Shown here one piece after another: positions 43,731 through 53,800 of a DNA stretch of 64,000 bases. Under the pieces are notes generated by a model. It had not been told where the DNA came from and did no database searches. It worked only from the letters and a program-made list of their open reading frames with translations. The position numbers were made by a program, and so were the translations under genes. Source of the stretch: JAAYCI01 sp031549285. Lineage in GTDB: Bacteria > Bacillota > Clostridia > Oscillospirales > Ruminococcaceae. The stretch's first letter is position 1. Every line of letters starts with the position of its first letter. The stretch spans positions 62,001 to 126,000 of the forward strand of contig JAVBPZ010000007.1 in the NCBI GenBank assembly GCA_031549285.1, in the 5' to 3' direction.

Positions 43731-43848
43731 AATTCGGCAATACACACGCATTGCATAGTTTTTCTGTGTGCCTTTTTGTGACAGACGCAAAGGGTGGAAA
43801 AACGGGACTACAATGCGGAGGAAAAAACAAAAAATTTGGAGGTTTACA

Positions 43849-44643
43849 ATGGCAGTCGTTTCAATGAAGCAGTTACTGGAAGCAGGGGTCCACTTTGGCC
43901 ACCAGACCCGGCGGTGGAACCCGAAAATGGCAAAGTTTATTTTTACCGAGCGCAATGGTATTTATATCATCGACCTGCAAAAGACGGTGAAAAAGCTAGA
44001 TGAAGCGTACAATTTTGTGCGTGACGTCGCGCTGGAGGGTGGCATGCTGCTGTTCGTTGGCACCAAAAAGCAGGCCCAGGAATCCATAAGAGAAGAGGCG
44101 AGCCGCTGCGGCATGCCGTATGTGAACGCCCGCTGGCTGGGCGGTATGCTCACCAACTTCCGCACCATTCGCCGCCGCATAGACCGCATGGAGCAACTGA
44201 ACACCATGCGGGAGGACGGCACCTTTGCCATGCTGCCCAAAAAGGAAGTTATCAAGCTGGAACTGGAAATGGAAAAACTGGAAAAATTCCTGGGCGGCGT
44301 GAAGAGCATGAACGGCCTGCCGAAGGCCCTGTTTGTGGTAGACCCGCGCAAAGAACACATTGCGGTTGCGGAAGCGCGTAAACTGAATATTCCCATCGTG
44401 GGCATTGTGGATACCAACTGCGACCCCGATGAGATTGACTATGTCATTCCCGGCAATGACGACGCCATTCGCGCCGTGCGGCTCATCTCCAGTGCCATGG
44501 CCGACGCCATCATTGAAGGGCGTCAGGGCGCCCAGTGGCACGAGCAGCTGGAACAGGCCGGCATCACCATAGAGCCGGAGGAAGCTGCTGCGGAAGGCGC
44601 GGCACCGGCATCGGCACCGGCTGATAAGGCCGCTGGCGAGTAA
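43849..44643 (+). CDS. rpsB: 30S ribosomal protein S2
   Basis: S2 binds late in 30S assembly and anchors S1-type contacts. The 264-residue protein has the family opening MKQLLEAGVHFGHQTRRWNP, then the block KMAKFIFTERNGIYIIDL, and later FVGTKKQAQ, RWLGGMLTNF and IPIVGIVDTNCDP. The ATG at 43849 has TTTGGAGG seven bases upstream; the longer frame from 43768 adds basic residues unlike S2. The C-terminal 25 residues are an Ala/Glu/Pro-rich tail. tsf follows after 50 bases, as in nearly all bacteria. Confidence 0.98.
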   Translation: MAVVSMKQLLEAGVHFGHQTRRWNPKMAKFIFTERNGIYIIDLQKTVKKLDEAYNFVRDVALEGGMLLFVGTKKQAQESIREEASRCGMPYVNARWLGGMLTNFRTIRRRIDRMEQLNTMREDGTFAMLPKKEVIKLELEMEKLEKFLGGVKSMNGLPKALFVVDPRKEHIAVAEARKLNIPIVGIVDTNCDPDEIDYVIPGNDDAIRAVRLISSAMADAIIEGRQGAQWHEQLEQAGITIEPEEAAAEGAAPASAPADKAAGE

Positions 44644-44693
44644 TTCCCAGAATTGTCAAAACAAGAAAATAACCTTGCGAGGAGTAGATAAAG

Positions 44694-45602
44694 ATGGCAT
44701 TTACCGCACAAGACGTAAAGGCGCTGCGCGAGCGCACCGGCTGCGGCATGATGGACTGCAAAGCTGTGCTGACCGAGGCAAACGGCGACATGGAAAAAGC
44801 GGCGGAGCTGCTGCGTGAAAAGGGCCTGGCCGCCGCCAACAAAAAAGCAGGGCGCATTGCGTCTGAGGGCATGGTGTTTGCCGTGGCTGACGCAGACAAC
44901 GGCGTGGGCGCGGTGATTGAGGTAAACTCCGAAACCGATTTTGTGGCAAAGAACGAAAGCTTCCGTCAGTTTGTACAGGACCTGGCCGGCGTGGTTATGG
45001 CCGAGGACCCGGCGGACGTGGACACGCTGCTGGCTACAAAAATGGGCGAGGGCACCGTGGAAAGCGAACTGCAGGAAAAAATCCTGGTGATTGGCGAAAA
45101 CCTGAAGGTCCGCCGGTTCGACCGGTTTTGTGGCATTAACTGTGCCTATGTGCATGGCGGTGGCACCCATGGTGTGTTGGTACAGTTCGACACCACCCCC
45201 GAGGTAGCCGCTCAGCCTGGGTTCGCACAGTTTGGCAAGGATATTGCCATGCATATTGCGGCACAGAATCCCGCCTACCTCAGCCGTGACGACGTGCCCG
45301 CCGACGTCATCGAAAAAGAAAAAGAGATACTGAAGGCGCAGGCTATCAATGAAGGCAAGCCCGAAGCGATTGCCGAGAAGATGGTGGCCGGCCGCATCAG
45401 CAAGTACTATGAGCAAAACTGCCTGCTGGAGCAAAAATTCGTGAAGGATAACGAAATCACCGTAGGTGACTATGTAAAACAAAACGAACAGGCTCTCGGC
45501 GGCAGCATCAAGGTAGTGCGCTTTGCCCGCTTTGAAAAAGGTGAGGGCCTGGAAAAACGCAGCGATGACTTCGCGGCGGAAGTGGCTGGCATGATGGGCT
45601 AA
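44694..45602 (+). CDS. tsf: Elongation factor Ts
   Basis: EF-Ts exchanges GDP on EF-Tu. The 302-residue protein begins AFTAQDVKALRERTGCGMMD (family TDF-motif region), followed by KAVLTEANGDMEKA, and has the core EVNSETDFVAKNESF and HIAAQNPAYLSRDDVP. Both core subdomains and the coiled-coil region are present. AGGAG lies upstream of the ATG, and a terminator follows at 45640-45681, so rpsB-tsf is a two-gene unit. Confidence 0.98.
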   Translation: MAFTAQDVKALRERTGCGMMDCKAVLTEANGDMEKAAELLREKGLAAANKKAGRIASEGMVFAVADADNGVGAVIEVNSETDFVAKNESFRQFVQDLAGVVMAEDPADVDTLLATKMGEGTVESELQEKILVIGENLKVRRFDRFCGINCAYVHGGGTHGVLVQFDTTPEVAAQPGFAQFGKDIAMHIAAQNPAYLSRDDVPADVIEKEKEILKAQAINEGKPEAIAEKMVAGRISKYYEQNCLLEQKFVKDNEITVGDYVKQNEQALGGSIKVVRFARFEKGEGLEKRSDDFAAEVAGMMG

Positions 45603-45639
45603 TTGGTGCGATAAGTAAGCAAGGCTATAGACGGTATAC

Positions 45640-45681
45640 AAACCCGCCTGGCTGGGAAGCTCTCCCGGTATGGCGGGTTTT
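45640..45681 (+). terminator. Terminator of rpsB-tsf
   Basis: AAACCCGCC (45640-45648) pairs with GGCGGGTTT (45672-45680) around a 23-base loop that can fold further, followed by a T-tract to 45681. Confidence 0.85.
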
Positions 45682-45811
45682 CTGCACGATTTTTTTGGAA
45701 AGAGGGGTGTACCCTGACAGGTTTTTGAATCACACGGATATATCTGACATCGTTACCACCAGTAACAGCGCCACAAAACCCCAGCAGTACAATCCCGGTT
45801 CGGCTGATCGC

Positions 45812-45840
45812 TTGACTTTTGCATATTAAAGTGCTAAAGT
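45812..45840 (+). promoter_or_regulatory. Promoter of the yerC-like gene
   Basis: TTGACT (45812-45817), a 17-base spacer and TAAAGT (45835-45840) preceded by TGC (extended -10). The intergenic region from 45682 to this point holds no other clear feature. Confidence 0.6.
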
Positions 45841-45896
45841 TTTAAGCAATACTTACTGTACATTACCCTGCAACCAAACGAAACGAGGGCCAGGCC

Positions 45897-46190
45897 ATGC
45901 CGGAACATATGCTGAAAAACGACCAGGATACCGACGCACTGTTCCGGGCTATTTTATGCCTGGAAACGGTGGAGGAATGCTACGCTTTTTTTGAGGACCT
46001 GTGCACCATGAAGGAGCTGGCCGACATGGCCCAGCGGGTAAAGGCGGCGCGCATGCTGCTGGACGGCGCCACCTATGAGCAGATCGTGAAAAAGGTGGAG
46101 ATCAGCACTGCAACCATCAGCCGCATCAACCGCTGCATCCAGTACGGCAGCGGCGGCTATAAGATGATACTAAACCGCAGCGAGAAATAA
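45897..46190 (+). CDS. YerC/YecD family TrpR-like DNA-binding protein
   Basis: The 97-residue protein is a TrpR-superfamily helix-turn-helix protein: CTMKELADMAQRVKAARMLL followed by a recognition region with EQIVKKVEISTATISRINRC. The YerC/YecD group lacks clear tryptophan-binding assignment and its regulon is largely unknown. It has its own promoter and a strong downstream hairpin, so it is monocistronic. The ATG at 45897 follows CGAGGGCCAGGCC, where GAGG is the likely ribosome-binding site. Confidence 0.9.
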   Translation: MPEHMLKNDQDTDALFRAILCLETVEECYAFFEDLCTMKELADMAQRVKAARMLLDGATYEQIVKKVEISTATISRINRCIQYGSGGYKMILNRSEK

Positions 46191-46267
46191 ATATTAGGCG
46201 ATCCGCGGTATAAAAAAGACGTGTATTGCCCGCGCATAGAATCATATAAATATGATAAATAAAGTCA

Positions 46268-46302
46268 GCCGGCTGCGTTTTCTTTGCGCAGCCGGCCGTT
46301 TT
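46268..46302. terminator. Bidirectional terminator between yerC-like and GT4 genes
   Basis: GCCGGCTGCG (46268-46277) and CGCAGCCGGC (46287-46296) form a perfect ten-base stem with a nine-base loop, followed by CGTTTT. It separates two convergent genes. Confidence 0.8.
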
Positions 46303-46373
46303 GATTTCGCTTAAGTATGTTTTTTGTGTTGTGGAATATTGCATTAACTCACTTCGGTACCAGCTATTTTGCC

Positions 46374-47555
46374 TTATGGCCGGTATTCCGCCTGTGCGCG
46401 GGTGTATACGTTCAAAATTGCCTGGGTAAACTCATCCCGGCCATACCGGCGCGCAAATGTGGAAACATCGGCTTTCCGCCTTGCCCTTTCCTCTGGCGAC
46501 AGCGCGGCGTAGGCGCCTACAATGTCTGCAAACTCTGCGTCGGTGGTGAATACATCGCCGTTTTTGCCGGACTGAATCTGATCCCGGTTAAAAACATCCA
46601 GCCGATGTACCGCATACAAACCGCTGGCGGTTGCCTCCAATAGCGAAATAGAGTTCATCTCGGTAAGTGAGGCGGTGGCAAACAGATCACACGCCTGGTA
46701 ATAGGCGGGCAGTTTTTCATGGTCTATTTTTCCCAGCAGCTTCACCTGTTTGCCCGCGCCCAGGGTGTCGATCTGCTGCTGCAGGTCGTCCTTTTCGGGG
46801 CCGTCACCAATCAGCAGTAACTGGAAATTTTCTTTCCCGCCAAAGCCGGCATAGAAGGTGTTAATCAGCACATCAATACTCTTTTCTTTGCCCAGCCGTC
46901 CCACAAAACACAGGGCCACCGTGTCCGGTGTGATGCCCAGTTCTTTTTTTACGGCGTCCACATCCGCCTGCGCCACATTTTCCGGCAGGAATGCAGTCAT
47001 GTCCACACTGTTTGGAACAATATTAATGTGCCGGGTAACCCCGCAGCGGCGCAGATAGTTTACCACCTTTACCGACGGGCCAATAATCTCGGTTGCATTG
47101 GAGGCAACCCGCCGGATATAAAAATGCGCCGCGGGCTTAGCCATTTTTGCCATGCGTTCCATCTTTTCCGGGAACAGGTAAAAGATGTATTCGTCATACA
47201 TGGTATGCAACGTATACACCACCGGTTTTTTCAGCCGCCGTGCGGTGAACATGGCGAAAATGCCCATAGAAAACTCGGTATGCAGGTGGATAATATCCGG
47301 GTTGAAATCCCGCAAAATGGCCAGACGCCCCAGGTTCACCGGGTTACCCAGGCCGTACCCATAAATGCGTTTCAGCGGGATGGCCGGGCAGTACAGCACG
47401 TCGTCCTTGATATAATGTACCCTGGCCTTTGGGTCCAGCGTCACAATCAGCACTTCATGTCCGTTGGCAATCAGCCCCTGTTTCAGCGTTTCTATGTGGG
47501 TGACCACACCGCTGACAAAGGGATAGTAATATTCGCAAAAAATAGCAACGCGCAC
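46374..47555 (-). CDS. GT4-family glycosyltransferase, glycolipid-synthase-like
   Basis: The 393-residue GT-B enzyme has the N-terminal acceptor motif CEYYYPFVSGVVTHI, HLHTEFSMG, VPNSVD, and a donor domain with VGRLGKEKSIDVLI and an E-x7-E motif (EMNSISLLE). The best match by eye is the diacylglycerol glucosyltransferase/PimB-like group that makes membrane glycolipids, but the acceptor is unproven. The GTG at 47555 is preferred because GGAGGCG lies five bases upstream; the longer frame adds 31 unrelated residues. It has its own promoter and terminator. Confidence 0.85.
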   Translation of the reverse strand: MRVAIFCEYYYPFVSGVVTHIETLKQGLIANGHEVLIVTLDPKARVHYIKDDVLYCPAIPLKRIYGYGLGNPVNLGRLAILRDFNPDIIHLHTEFSMGIFAMFTARRLKKPVVYTLHTMYDEYIFYLFPEKMERMAKMAKPAAHFYIRRVASNATEIIGPSVKVVNYLRRCGVTRHINIVPNSVDMTAFLPENVAQADVDAVKKELGITPDTVALCFVGRLGKEKSIDVLINTFYAGFGGKENFQLLLIGDGPEKDDLQQQIDTLGAGKQVKLLGKIDHEKLPAYYQACDLFATASLTEMNSISLLEATASGLYAVHRLDVFNRDQIQSGKNGDVFTTDAEFADIVGAYAALSPEERARRKADVSTFARRYGRDEFTQAILNVYTRAQAEYRP

Positions 47556-47592
47556 CGTAACGCCTCCTTTCCGCTTGCCGTGTATCGTTTTC

Positions 47593-47601
47593 AGTATAGC
47601 A
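47593..47601 (-). promoter_or_regulatory. Extended -10 promoter of the GT4 gene
   Basis: On the minus strand TGCTATACT lies about 38 bases before the GTG start. No clear -35 is seen. It diverges from the hprK promoter about 75 bases away. Confidence 0.55.
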
Positions 47602-47651
47602 GGTTGGAAAAAATTATGATAGTACCGGCAGCAAAACCCCGCGCGCATGGT

Positions 47652-47680
47652 TTGATATTGCAGCCAGAATCATATATAAT
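47652..47680 (+). promoter_or_regulatory. sigma-A promoter of hprK
   Basis: TTGATA (47652-47657), a 17-base spacer and TATAAT (47675-47680) lie 47 bases before the hprK start. Confidence 0.75.
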
Positions 47681-47727
47681 TAATGCAATATGGTTACGGC
47701 ACAACTGCATGGAAAGGTGGACCCGTT

Positions 47728-48681
47728 ATGACCCAATTTTCCGTATCGCTGGAGAAGATTGCCACACAGGTAGGGCTGGAGATTATTTCAGCGCCGACCG
47801 ATATTCGCCATATCATGATTACCACCGCGGAGGTGAACCGGCCCGGCCTGCTGATTACCGGGTACGATGAATTTTTCGACCCAACCCGCATCCAGATATT
47901 GGGCAATGCGGAGATGGGCTACCTGGAGCGAATGGACGAAAAAACCCGCCGCGAGCGCTTGCGCGGGCTGTTCCAGGCAAAGCCCCCCACCGTTATTATC
48001 ACGCGGGAATTGCGCCCATTCCCGGAAATACTGGAGTTTGCGCAGGAGTATGGCGTTCCGGTGATGACCACACCGGAGGCCACTTCGCTCTTGATGAACG
48101 CGGTTATTTCTATCCTGAGCGTGGAGCTGGCCCAGCGGGTTACCCGCCACGGCGTACTGGTGGAGGTATACGGCGAAGGTATTTTGATACTGGGCGAAAG
48201 CGGCGTGGGCAAAAGCGAAACGGCGGTGGAACTGCTGAAACGTGGGCACCGGCTGATAGCGGACGACGCGGTGGAATTGCGGCGGGTGTCGAACCGTACC
48301 ATCGTGGGCCAGGCGCCGGAAAATATCCGGCATTTTATAGAACTGCGGGGCATCGGTATCATCAACGTGGCGCGCATCTTTGGCACCGGCGCCGTGAAAA
48401 ACAGCGAAAAAATAGACGTAGTGGCAGAGCTGGAACCCTGGGATAAACACAAGAACTACAGCCGTACGGGCCTCGAAACCAACACCATGGATATTTTGGG
48501 GCTGAAGATTCCGCTGTTGACCATTCCGGTAATGCCCGGACGCAACCTGGCGGTTATTTTGGAGATTGCCGCCATCAACAACCGCCAGCGGGTGATGGGC
48601 TACAACGCTGCGCAGGAACTGCTGGGCCAGCTGGGCCTGAAAAACGATGTGGTCGGCGGCGTAGACACGGTGATGACCTGA
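47728..48681 (+). CDS. hprK: HPr kinase/phosphorylase
   Basis: HprK phosphorylates and dephosphorylates Ser46 of HPr, the signal for CcpA-type catabolite control in Firmicutes. The 317-residue protein has an N-terminal domain (1-130), the P-loop GESGVGKSE near 156-164, LIADDAVELRR, and the signature IELRGIGIINVARIFG. The ATG at 47728 has GGAAAGGTGG seven bases upstream; an in-frame start at 47683 lies almost on the promoter. It begins a hprK-murB-whiA-dnaE run. No HPr gene lies in the window. Confidence 0.97.
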   Translation: MTQFSVSLEKIATQVGLEIISAPTDIRHIMITTAEVNRPGLLITGYDEFFDPTRIQILGNAEMGYLERMDEKTRRERLRGLFQAKPPTVIITRELRPFPEILEFAQEYGVPVMTTPEATSLLMNAVISILSVELAQRVTRHGVLVEVYGEGILILGESGVGKSETAVELLKRGHRLIADDAVELRRVSNRTIVGQAPENIRHFIELRGIGIINVARIFGTGAVKNSEKIDVVAELEPWDKHKNYSRTGLETNTMDILGLKIPLLTIPVMPGRNLAVILEIAAINNRQRVMGYNAAQELLGQLGLKNDVVGGVDTVMT

Positions 48682-48760
48682 CGGTTTCGCCAGCCATATG
48701 TTGTCCGGCATCCGCGGGGGATTTTTCTACCCGCAGACTTTAGTACCCACGGGAGGGCCC

Positions 48761-49666
48761 ATGGAACCACAGACAATGCTTTTAGAGCGCCTGCAGCGCG
48801 CGGGTGTTCCTACCATAGTAAACGAGCCACTGCACGCGCACACTTCATTTAAAATCGGCGGGCCGGCGGCGCTGTATTGCGAGCCGCAAACGCTGGACCA
48901 GCTGAAGGCGGCAATAGGTGCCGCGCGCGAAACCGGTGTGAAGTATACCATCCTGGGCAATGGGTCCAACGTACTGTTCCGGGACGCAGGATACGACGGC
49001 CTGGTGGTTTGCCTGACCAATGCCCTCGGTGCTATTCGCATCACCGGCAAAAAGCTGGTGGCGGGTGCCGGGGCGGAACTGGGCGACGTGTGCCTGGCGG
49101 CCAGCGCCGCGAGCCTTTCCGGGCTGGAGTTTGCGTATGGCATACCCGGCAGCGTGGGTGGCGCCGTGTATATGAACGCCGGCGCTTTTGACGGGGAAAT
49201 GATAAACGTGCTGCACAGCGTTACCTTTTTAGACGATAACCTGCGGCAGGTGCGCCGCAAAACCAAAGACCTGGCGCTGGCGTACCGGCGGTCCATTTTT
49301 CAGGAAAAGCCGTGGTGCATTCTTTCGGCGACCTTTTCGCTGGAAAAGGGCGATGCACAGGCAATTGACGCGCAGATGCAGCAAAACATGGAAAAACGGC
49401 GGGAAAAACAGCCGCTGGAGTATCCCTCCGCCGGCAGCGCGTTCAAGCGGCCCACCGGCGCTTTCGCCGGTGCATTGATAGACCAGTGCGGCCTGCGCGG
49501 TTTCCGCGTGGGGGACGCCGCCATCAGCGAAAAACACTGTGGGTTCATTGTAAACCTGGGCGCCGCCACCTGCAGCGATGTGCTGGAACTGGCGCGCCAT
49601 GTGGGCGAAACCGTACAGCGGGAGACCGGCTATGTGCTGGAAAAAGAAGTGCGCGTGGTAGAGTGA
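48761..49666 (+). CDS. murB: UDP-N-acetylenolpyruvoylglucosamine reductase
   Basis: MurB is the FAD-dependent reductase that makes UDP-MurNAc for peptidoglycan. The 301-residue protein has the FAD-binding ILGNGSNVLFRD, YGIPGSVGGAVYMNAGAF, the Ser in PSAGSAFKRP, and a C-terminal substrate domain in the short, type II form (no inserted Tyr loop). The ATG at 48761 follows GGGAGGG; a longer frame from 48698 is less likely. murB next to hprK is common in Clostridia. Confidence 0.97.
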   Translation: MEPQTMLLERLQRAGVPTIVNEPLHAHTSFKIGGPAALYCEPQTLDQLKAAIGAARETGVKYTILGNGSNVLFRDAGYDGLVVCLTNALGAIRITGKKLVAGAGAELGDVCLAASAASLSGLEFAYGIPGSVGGAVYMNAGAFDGEMINVLHSVTFLDDNLRQVRRKTKDLALAYRRSIFQEKPWCILSATFSLEKGDAQAIDAQMQQNMEKRREKQPLEYPSAGSAFKRPTGAFAGALIDQCGLRGFRVGDAAISEKHCGFIVNLGAATCSDVLELARHVGETVQRETGYVLEKEVRVVE

Positions 49667-49739
49667 CTTCATAAATTGGCCCATGGGCCGGATTATATAT
49701 ACCGGATTGCATATAAAAGAAAAAACGGCAGGTGGTCAG

Positions 49740-50675
49740 GTGAGTTTTTCCCGGCAGGTAAAACAGGAGATAACGGCAAAAGAAGCCGCCGCGCCCTGTT
49801 GCGTAACGGCGGCGTGTTACGGCATCGCCTGTTTCGGCCGCTATTTTGATACCCGGGGCCTGGTGCTGCATACCGAGAATGCTTTCATTGCGCAGTGGGC
49901 CAAAAACATGTATCAAAAGGCCGGGGTGCTGGGCAAGGTATATGTGAAGGGTGCCGGCAAAGGCAGTACTTATGAGTTTTCCATAAAAGGGGATTTCGAA
50001 ACCGAAAAAATGCTGGCCATGTTTGGCCACACCGGCGACGAAACCACCCTGCGCATTCACCGGGACAACCTGATTTGCGGTGGTTGCCTGGCGCATTTCA
50101 CGGCGGCGGCATTTTTATGCTGCGGCACCATGAGTAACCCCGAAAAAGACTATAACATGGAGTTTGTCCACAGCCGGTACAAGCTGATGGAAGATTTTCA
50201 GCTGCTGCTGCAGGAACACGATTTTGCGCTGAAGCATACCCAGCGCAAAGGTGCCAACGTGCTATACCTGCGCGCTAGTGAACAGATAGAAGACATGCTG
50301 ACCTTCATGGGGGCCGGGCACGCCGCGCTGGAAATAATGAACCTGAAGGTATATAAAGATTTTCGCAACCGCGCCAACCGCATTACCAACTGCGAAACCG
50401 CGAACATAGACAAAATCGTATCGGCGGGGGGGCGGGCGCTGGCGGCCATACGGGTGCTGGAAAAGCATGGCGCGCTGGAAACGCTGCCCCCACAGCTGTA
50501 CGAGGCCGCTGTGCTGCGCCGGAAAAACCCAGATCTTTCCCTGACCGAGCTGGCCGCCATGATGACCGAGCCGGTCAGCAAGAGCGGCCTGAACCACCGG
50601 CTGCAAAAAATATGCGCGCTGGCGGACAGCATGGCCCAGCGGGAAAAGGACATACCCGCCGCACAAACAGAATAA
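49740..50675 (+). CDS. whiA: WhiA DNA-binding regulator
   Basis: WhiA combines an N-terminal LAGLIDADG-like fold with a C-terminal helix-turn-helix and influences division and chromosome segregation in Firmicutes. The 311-residue product starts SFSRQVKQEI and shows the C-terminal NCETANIDKIVSAGG, LTELAAMMTEPVSKSGLNHR block diagnostic of the family. The GTG at 49740 lies four bases after AGGTGG; the upstream frame to 49683 is not WhiA-like. It directly follows murB; the rapZ and yvcK genes that usually separate them are absent here. Confidence 0.95.
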   Translation: MSFSRQVKQEITAKEAAAPCCVTAACYGIACFGRYFDTRGLVLHTENAFIAQWAKNMYQKAGVLGKVYVKGAGKGSTYEFSIKGDFETEKMLAMFGHTGDETTLRIHRDNLICGGCLAHFTAAAFLCCGTMSNPEKDYNMEFVHSRYKLMEDFQLLLQEHDFALKHTQRKGANVLYLRASEQIEDMLTFMGAGHAALEIMNLKVYKDFRNRANRITNCETANIDKIVSAGGRALAAIRVLEKHGALETLPPQLYEAAVLRRKNPDLSLTELAAMMTEPVSKSGLNHRLQKICALADSMAQREKDIPAAQTE

Positions 50676-50813
50676 TAGAACAAGCTTTCGAAGCACAAAA
50701 CCACCAGCCCAAAAATCACCAGTTCTAAACAATCAGACAAAATGGCAGATTTTCAAAAAATCCCTACTATTCATTTTCACAACAACCCAAACCAATATAA
50801 AGGAAACCACCCC

Positions 50814-53800
50814 ATGCCGCAAACACAACCCTTTGTCCATCTGCACCTGCATACCGAGTACAGCCTGTTGGACGGCGCCTGCCGGATCGACCGGCTGATG
50901 CAGCGCGTGAAGGACCTGGGCCAGGACACGGTGGCCATCACCGACCACGGGGCCATGTACGGCTGTGTGGATTTTTACAAGGCGGCCAAAAAGGCAGGGA
51001 TAAAGCCGATTATCGGCTGTGAAGTATATGTGGCCACCCGCACCCGGCACGACAAGGTCAGCCATGTGGACGGCAACAACCACCTGATTTTGCTGTGCAA
51101 AAACGAAACCGGGTACAAAAACCTGATAAAAATGGTTTCACTGGGCTTTACAGAGGGCTTTTACTCCAAGCCGCGCGTGGACAAGGAACTGCTGGAACAA
51201 TATCACGAGGGTCTTGTCTGCCTGTCCGCCTGCCTGGCGGGCGAGGTTCCGCAGGCGCTGCTGGCAGGGGACTATGACCGGGCGAAGGAAACGGTGCAGT
51301 GGTTCGAGGGTTTGTTTGGTCACGGGAACTATTACATAGAAATACAGGACCACGGCCTGCCGGAACAGCGCACGGTGCTGCCGGGGCTCATTCGCCTGTC
51401 GCAGGAAACCGGCATTCCGCTGGTGGCCACCAACGACGCGCACTACCTGACCAAAGACGATGCCCGTGTGCAGGAGATACTGGTGTGCATACAAACCAGC
51501 AAAACGCTGCAGGACGACGATAAGCTGGAGTTTGGCACCGACGAGTTTTACGTAAAAAGCGCCGAGGAGATGTACACACTGTTTTCTGCGGTGCCAGAGG
51601 CCTGTGCCAACACCGCAAAAATAGCCGAGCTGTGCGCATTTGAATACGAGTTTGGCGTAACCAAGCTGCCGTATTTCGAGGCGCCGGATGGCCGCGACAA
51701 CGAGGAATATTTTCGCAGCCTGTGCGAGGACGGCCTGCGCCGGCACTATGGCGAAAATCCCGCGCCGGAGGTGCGGGAGCGCCTGGAATATGAGATATCC
51801 ATCATCAGCCGCATGGGGTACACAAACTATTACCTCATTGTGGCGGATTTTATCCGCTATGCCCGCAGCAAAGGCATTCCGGTGGGTCCCGGCCGCGGCA
51901 GCGGCGCGGGCAGCATCGCGGCCTATTGCACCGGCATCACTGGCATAGACCCCCTGAAATACGCCCTGCTGTTCGAGCGGTTTTTGAACCCCGAGCGTGT
52001 ATCCATGCCGGATTTTGACATCGATTTTTGCTATGAGCGCCGGGGCGAAGTGATTGAATACGTCATCAATAAATATGGCGCCGACCATGTGGCGCAGATC
52101 ATTACCTTCGGCACCATGGCAGCGCGGGGGGCCATCCGCGACGTGGGCCGGGTGCTGGATATTCCCTATCAAAAGGTGGACACCGTGGCCAAAATGGTGC
52201 CCATGGAACTGAAAATGACGCTGGAGAGGGCGCTGCAGGTATCGAAACCGCTGGCGGAGGAATGCCGCAACGACCCGGCGATAAAAGAACTGATTGAAAG
52301 CGCCATGAAGCTGGAGGGCATGCCGCGGCACGCCAGCACCCATGCGGCCGGGGTGGTCATTACACCACAGGCCGCCAGCGAATATGTCCCGCTGGCCACC
52401 AACGAGGGCTCGGCGGTGACACAGTTTACCATGGGTATCATAGAGGAACTGGGCCTTTTGAAGATGGACTTCTTGGGCTTGCGTACCCTCACGGTCATTT
52501 CCGACGCGGAGAAGATGATTCAAAAAAATAATCCGGATTTTTCCATAGACGGGCTTGCCTATGACGACGCGGCGGTGTACGATCTATTGTCCCGCGGCGA
52601 TACCGACGGTGTGTTCCAGCTGGAGTCCGGCGGCATGAAACAAACGCTGGTGGGCCTGAAACCCCGCACCTTTGAGGATATCATCGCGCTCATTTCGCTG
52701 TACCGTCCCGGGCCGATGGACTCCATCCCGGCATACATTCGCGGCCGGCACAATCCGCGCTCGGTACGCTATAAAACCGAAAAACTGGCGCCCATTTTGG
52801 ACGTGACCTACGGCTGCATCGTATACCAAGAGCAGGTCATGCAGATTTTCCGTCAACTGGCGGGCTTTTCCTATGGCCAGGCGGACATTGTGCGCCGCGC
52901 CATGAGCAAGAAAAAGCACGACGTGATGGAACAACAGCGGCAGTATTTCATTTTTGGAAACCAAGAGCCAGGCCACGAATGCGCCGGCTGCATTGCAAAC
53001 GGTGTGCCCGCCGGTGTTGCGAATCAAATTTTCGACGACATGAGCAGTTTTGCCTCCTATGCGTTCAACAAAAGCCATGCGGCGGCCTACGCGGTGGTGG
53101 CCTACCAAACGGCCTACCTGAAGTGCCATTATGCCAAGGAATTTATGGCGGCGCTCTTGACCAGCGTGCTGGAGTTTACCGGCAAGGTGATTGAATACAT
53201 CAGCGAGGCGCAAAAGCTGGGTATCCAGGTGCTGCCGCCGGATATAAACAGCAGCGACATGGGCTTTACCGTACAGGGTGAGGACATTCGCTATGGCCTG
53301 TTGGCGCTGAAAAATGTGGGGCACAACCTGATTCGCTCGGTGGTGCAAAAACGCGCGGATGATGGGCCGTACCGCTCGTTGTATGATTTTTGCCTGCGCA
53401 TGAACGGTACCGAGGTAAACCGCCGTGCCGTGGAAAGCTTTATTAAAAGCGGAGCGTTCGATTCCATTGAAAAAAACCGCCACGCCATGATGCTGTCGGT
53501 GGAAGGCATCCTGAAAAGCGTGGAGACCAACCGGCGCAAAAACCTGGACGGCCAGCTGAACCTGTTTGGCCAGCTGGAGGACGGCGACGAAGCCGCGAAG
53601 GATGATTACCGCTTGCCGGACTGTGACGAATACCCCAAAGACATGCTGCTGCAGCAGGAAAAAGAGGTGAGCGGGCTGTTTTTGTCCGGCCACCCGCTGG
53701 AAGCGTACCGCGCGGTGATAGACAAGGTAAGCAACTGCACCATCAACGAACTGCTGGGCGAGGAAGAAGCCGGGCGCGACGGCCGGCCGGTCAGCCTGGT

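Larger units (their letters stand above)
43248..43848. other. 601-base intergenic region with toxin-antitoxin cassette and rpsB leader
   Basis: After the DUF2344 gene comes about 80 bases with no clear feature. The candidate toxin-antitoxin cassette occupies about 43329-43604. The rpsB promoter lies at 43702-43730, followed by a roughly 115-base leader before rpsB. I see no recognised ribosomal-protein leader fold there by eye. Confidence 0.6.

Noticed and set aside
45730..45792. Possible second tiny hydrophobic peptide on the minus strand upstream of yerC
   Set aside because: The frame encodes a membrane-helix-like stretch (GFVALLLVVT), but its only start is a TTG without a Shine-Dalgarno site, and no promoter or opposing short RNA is visible.
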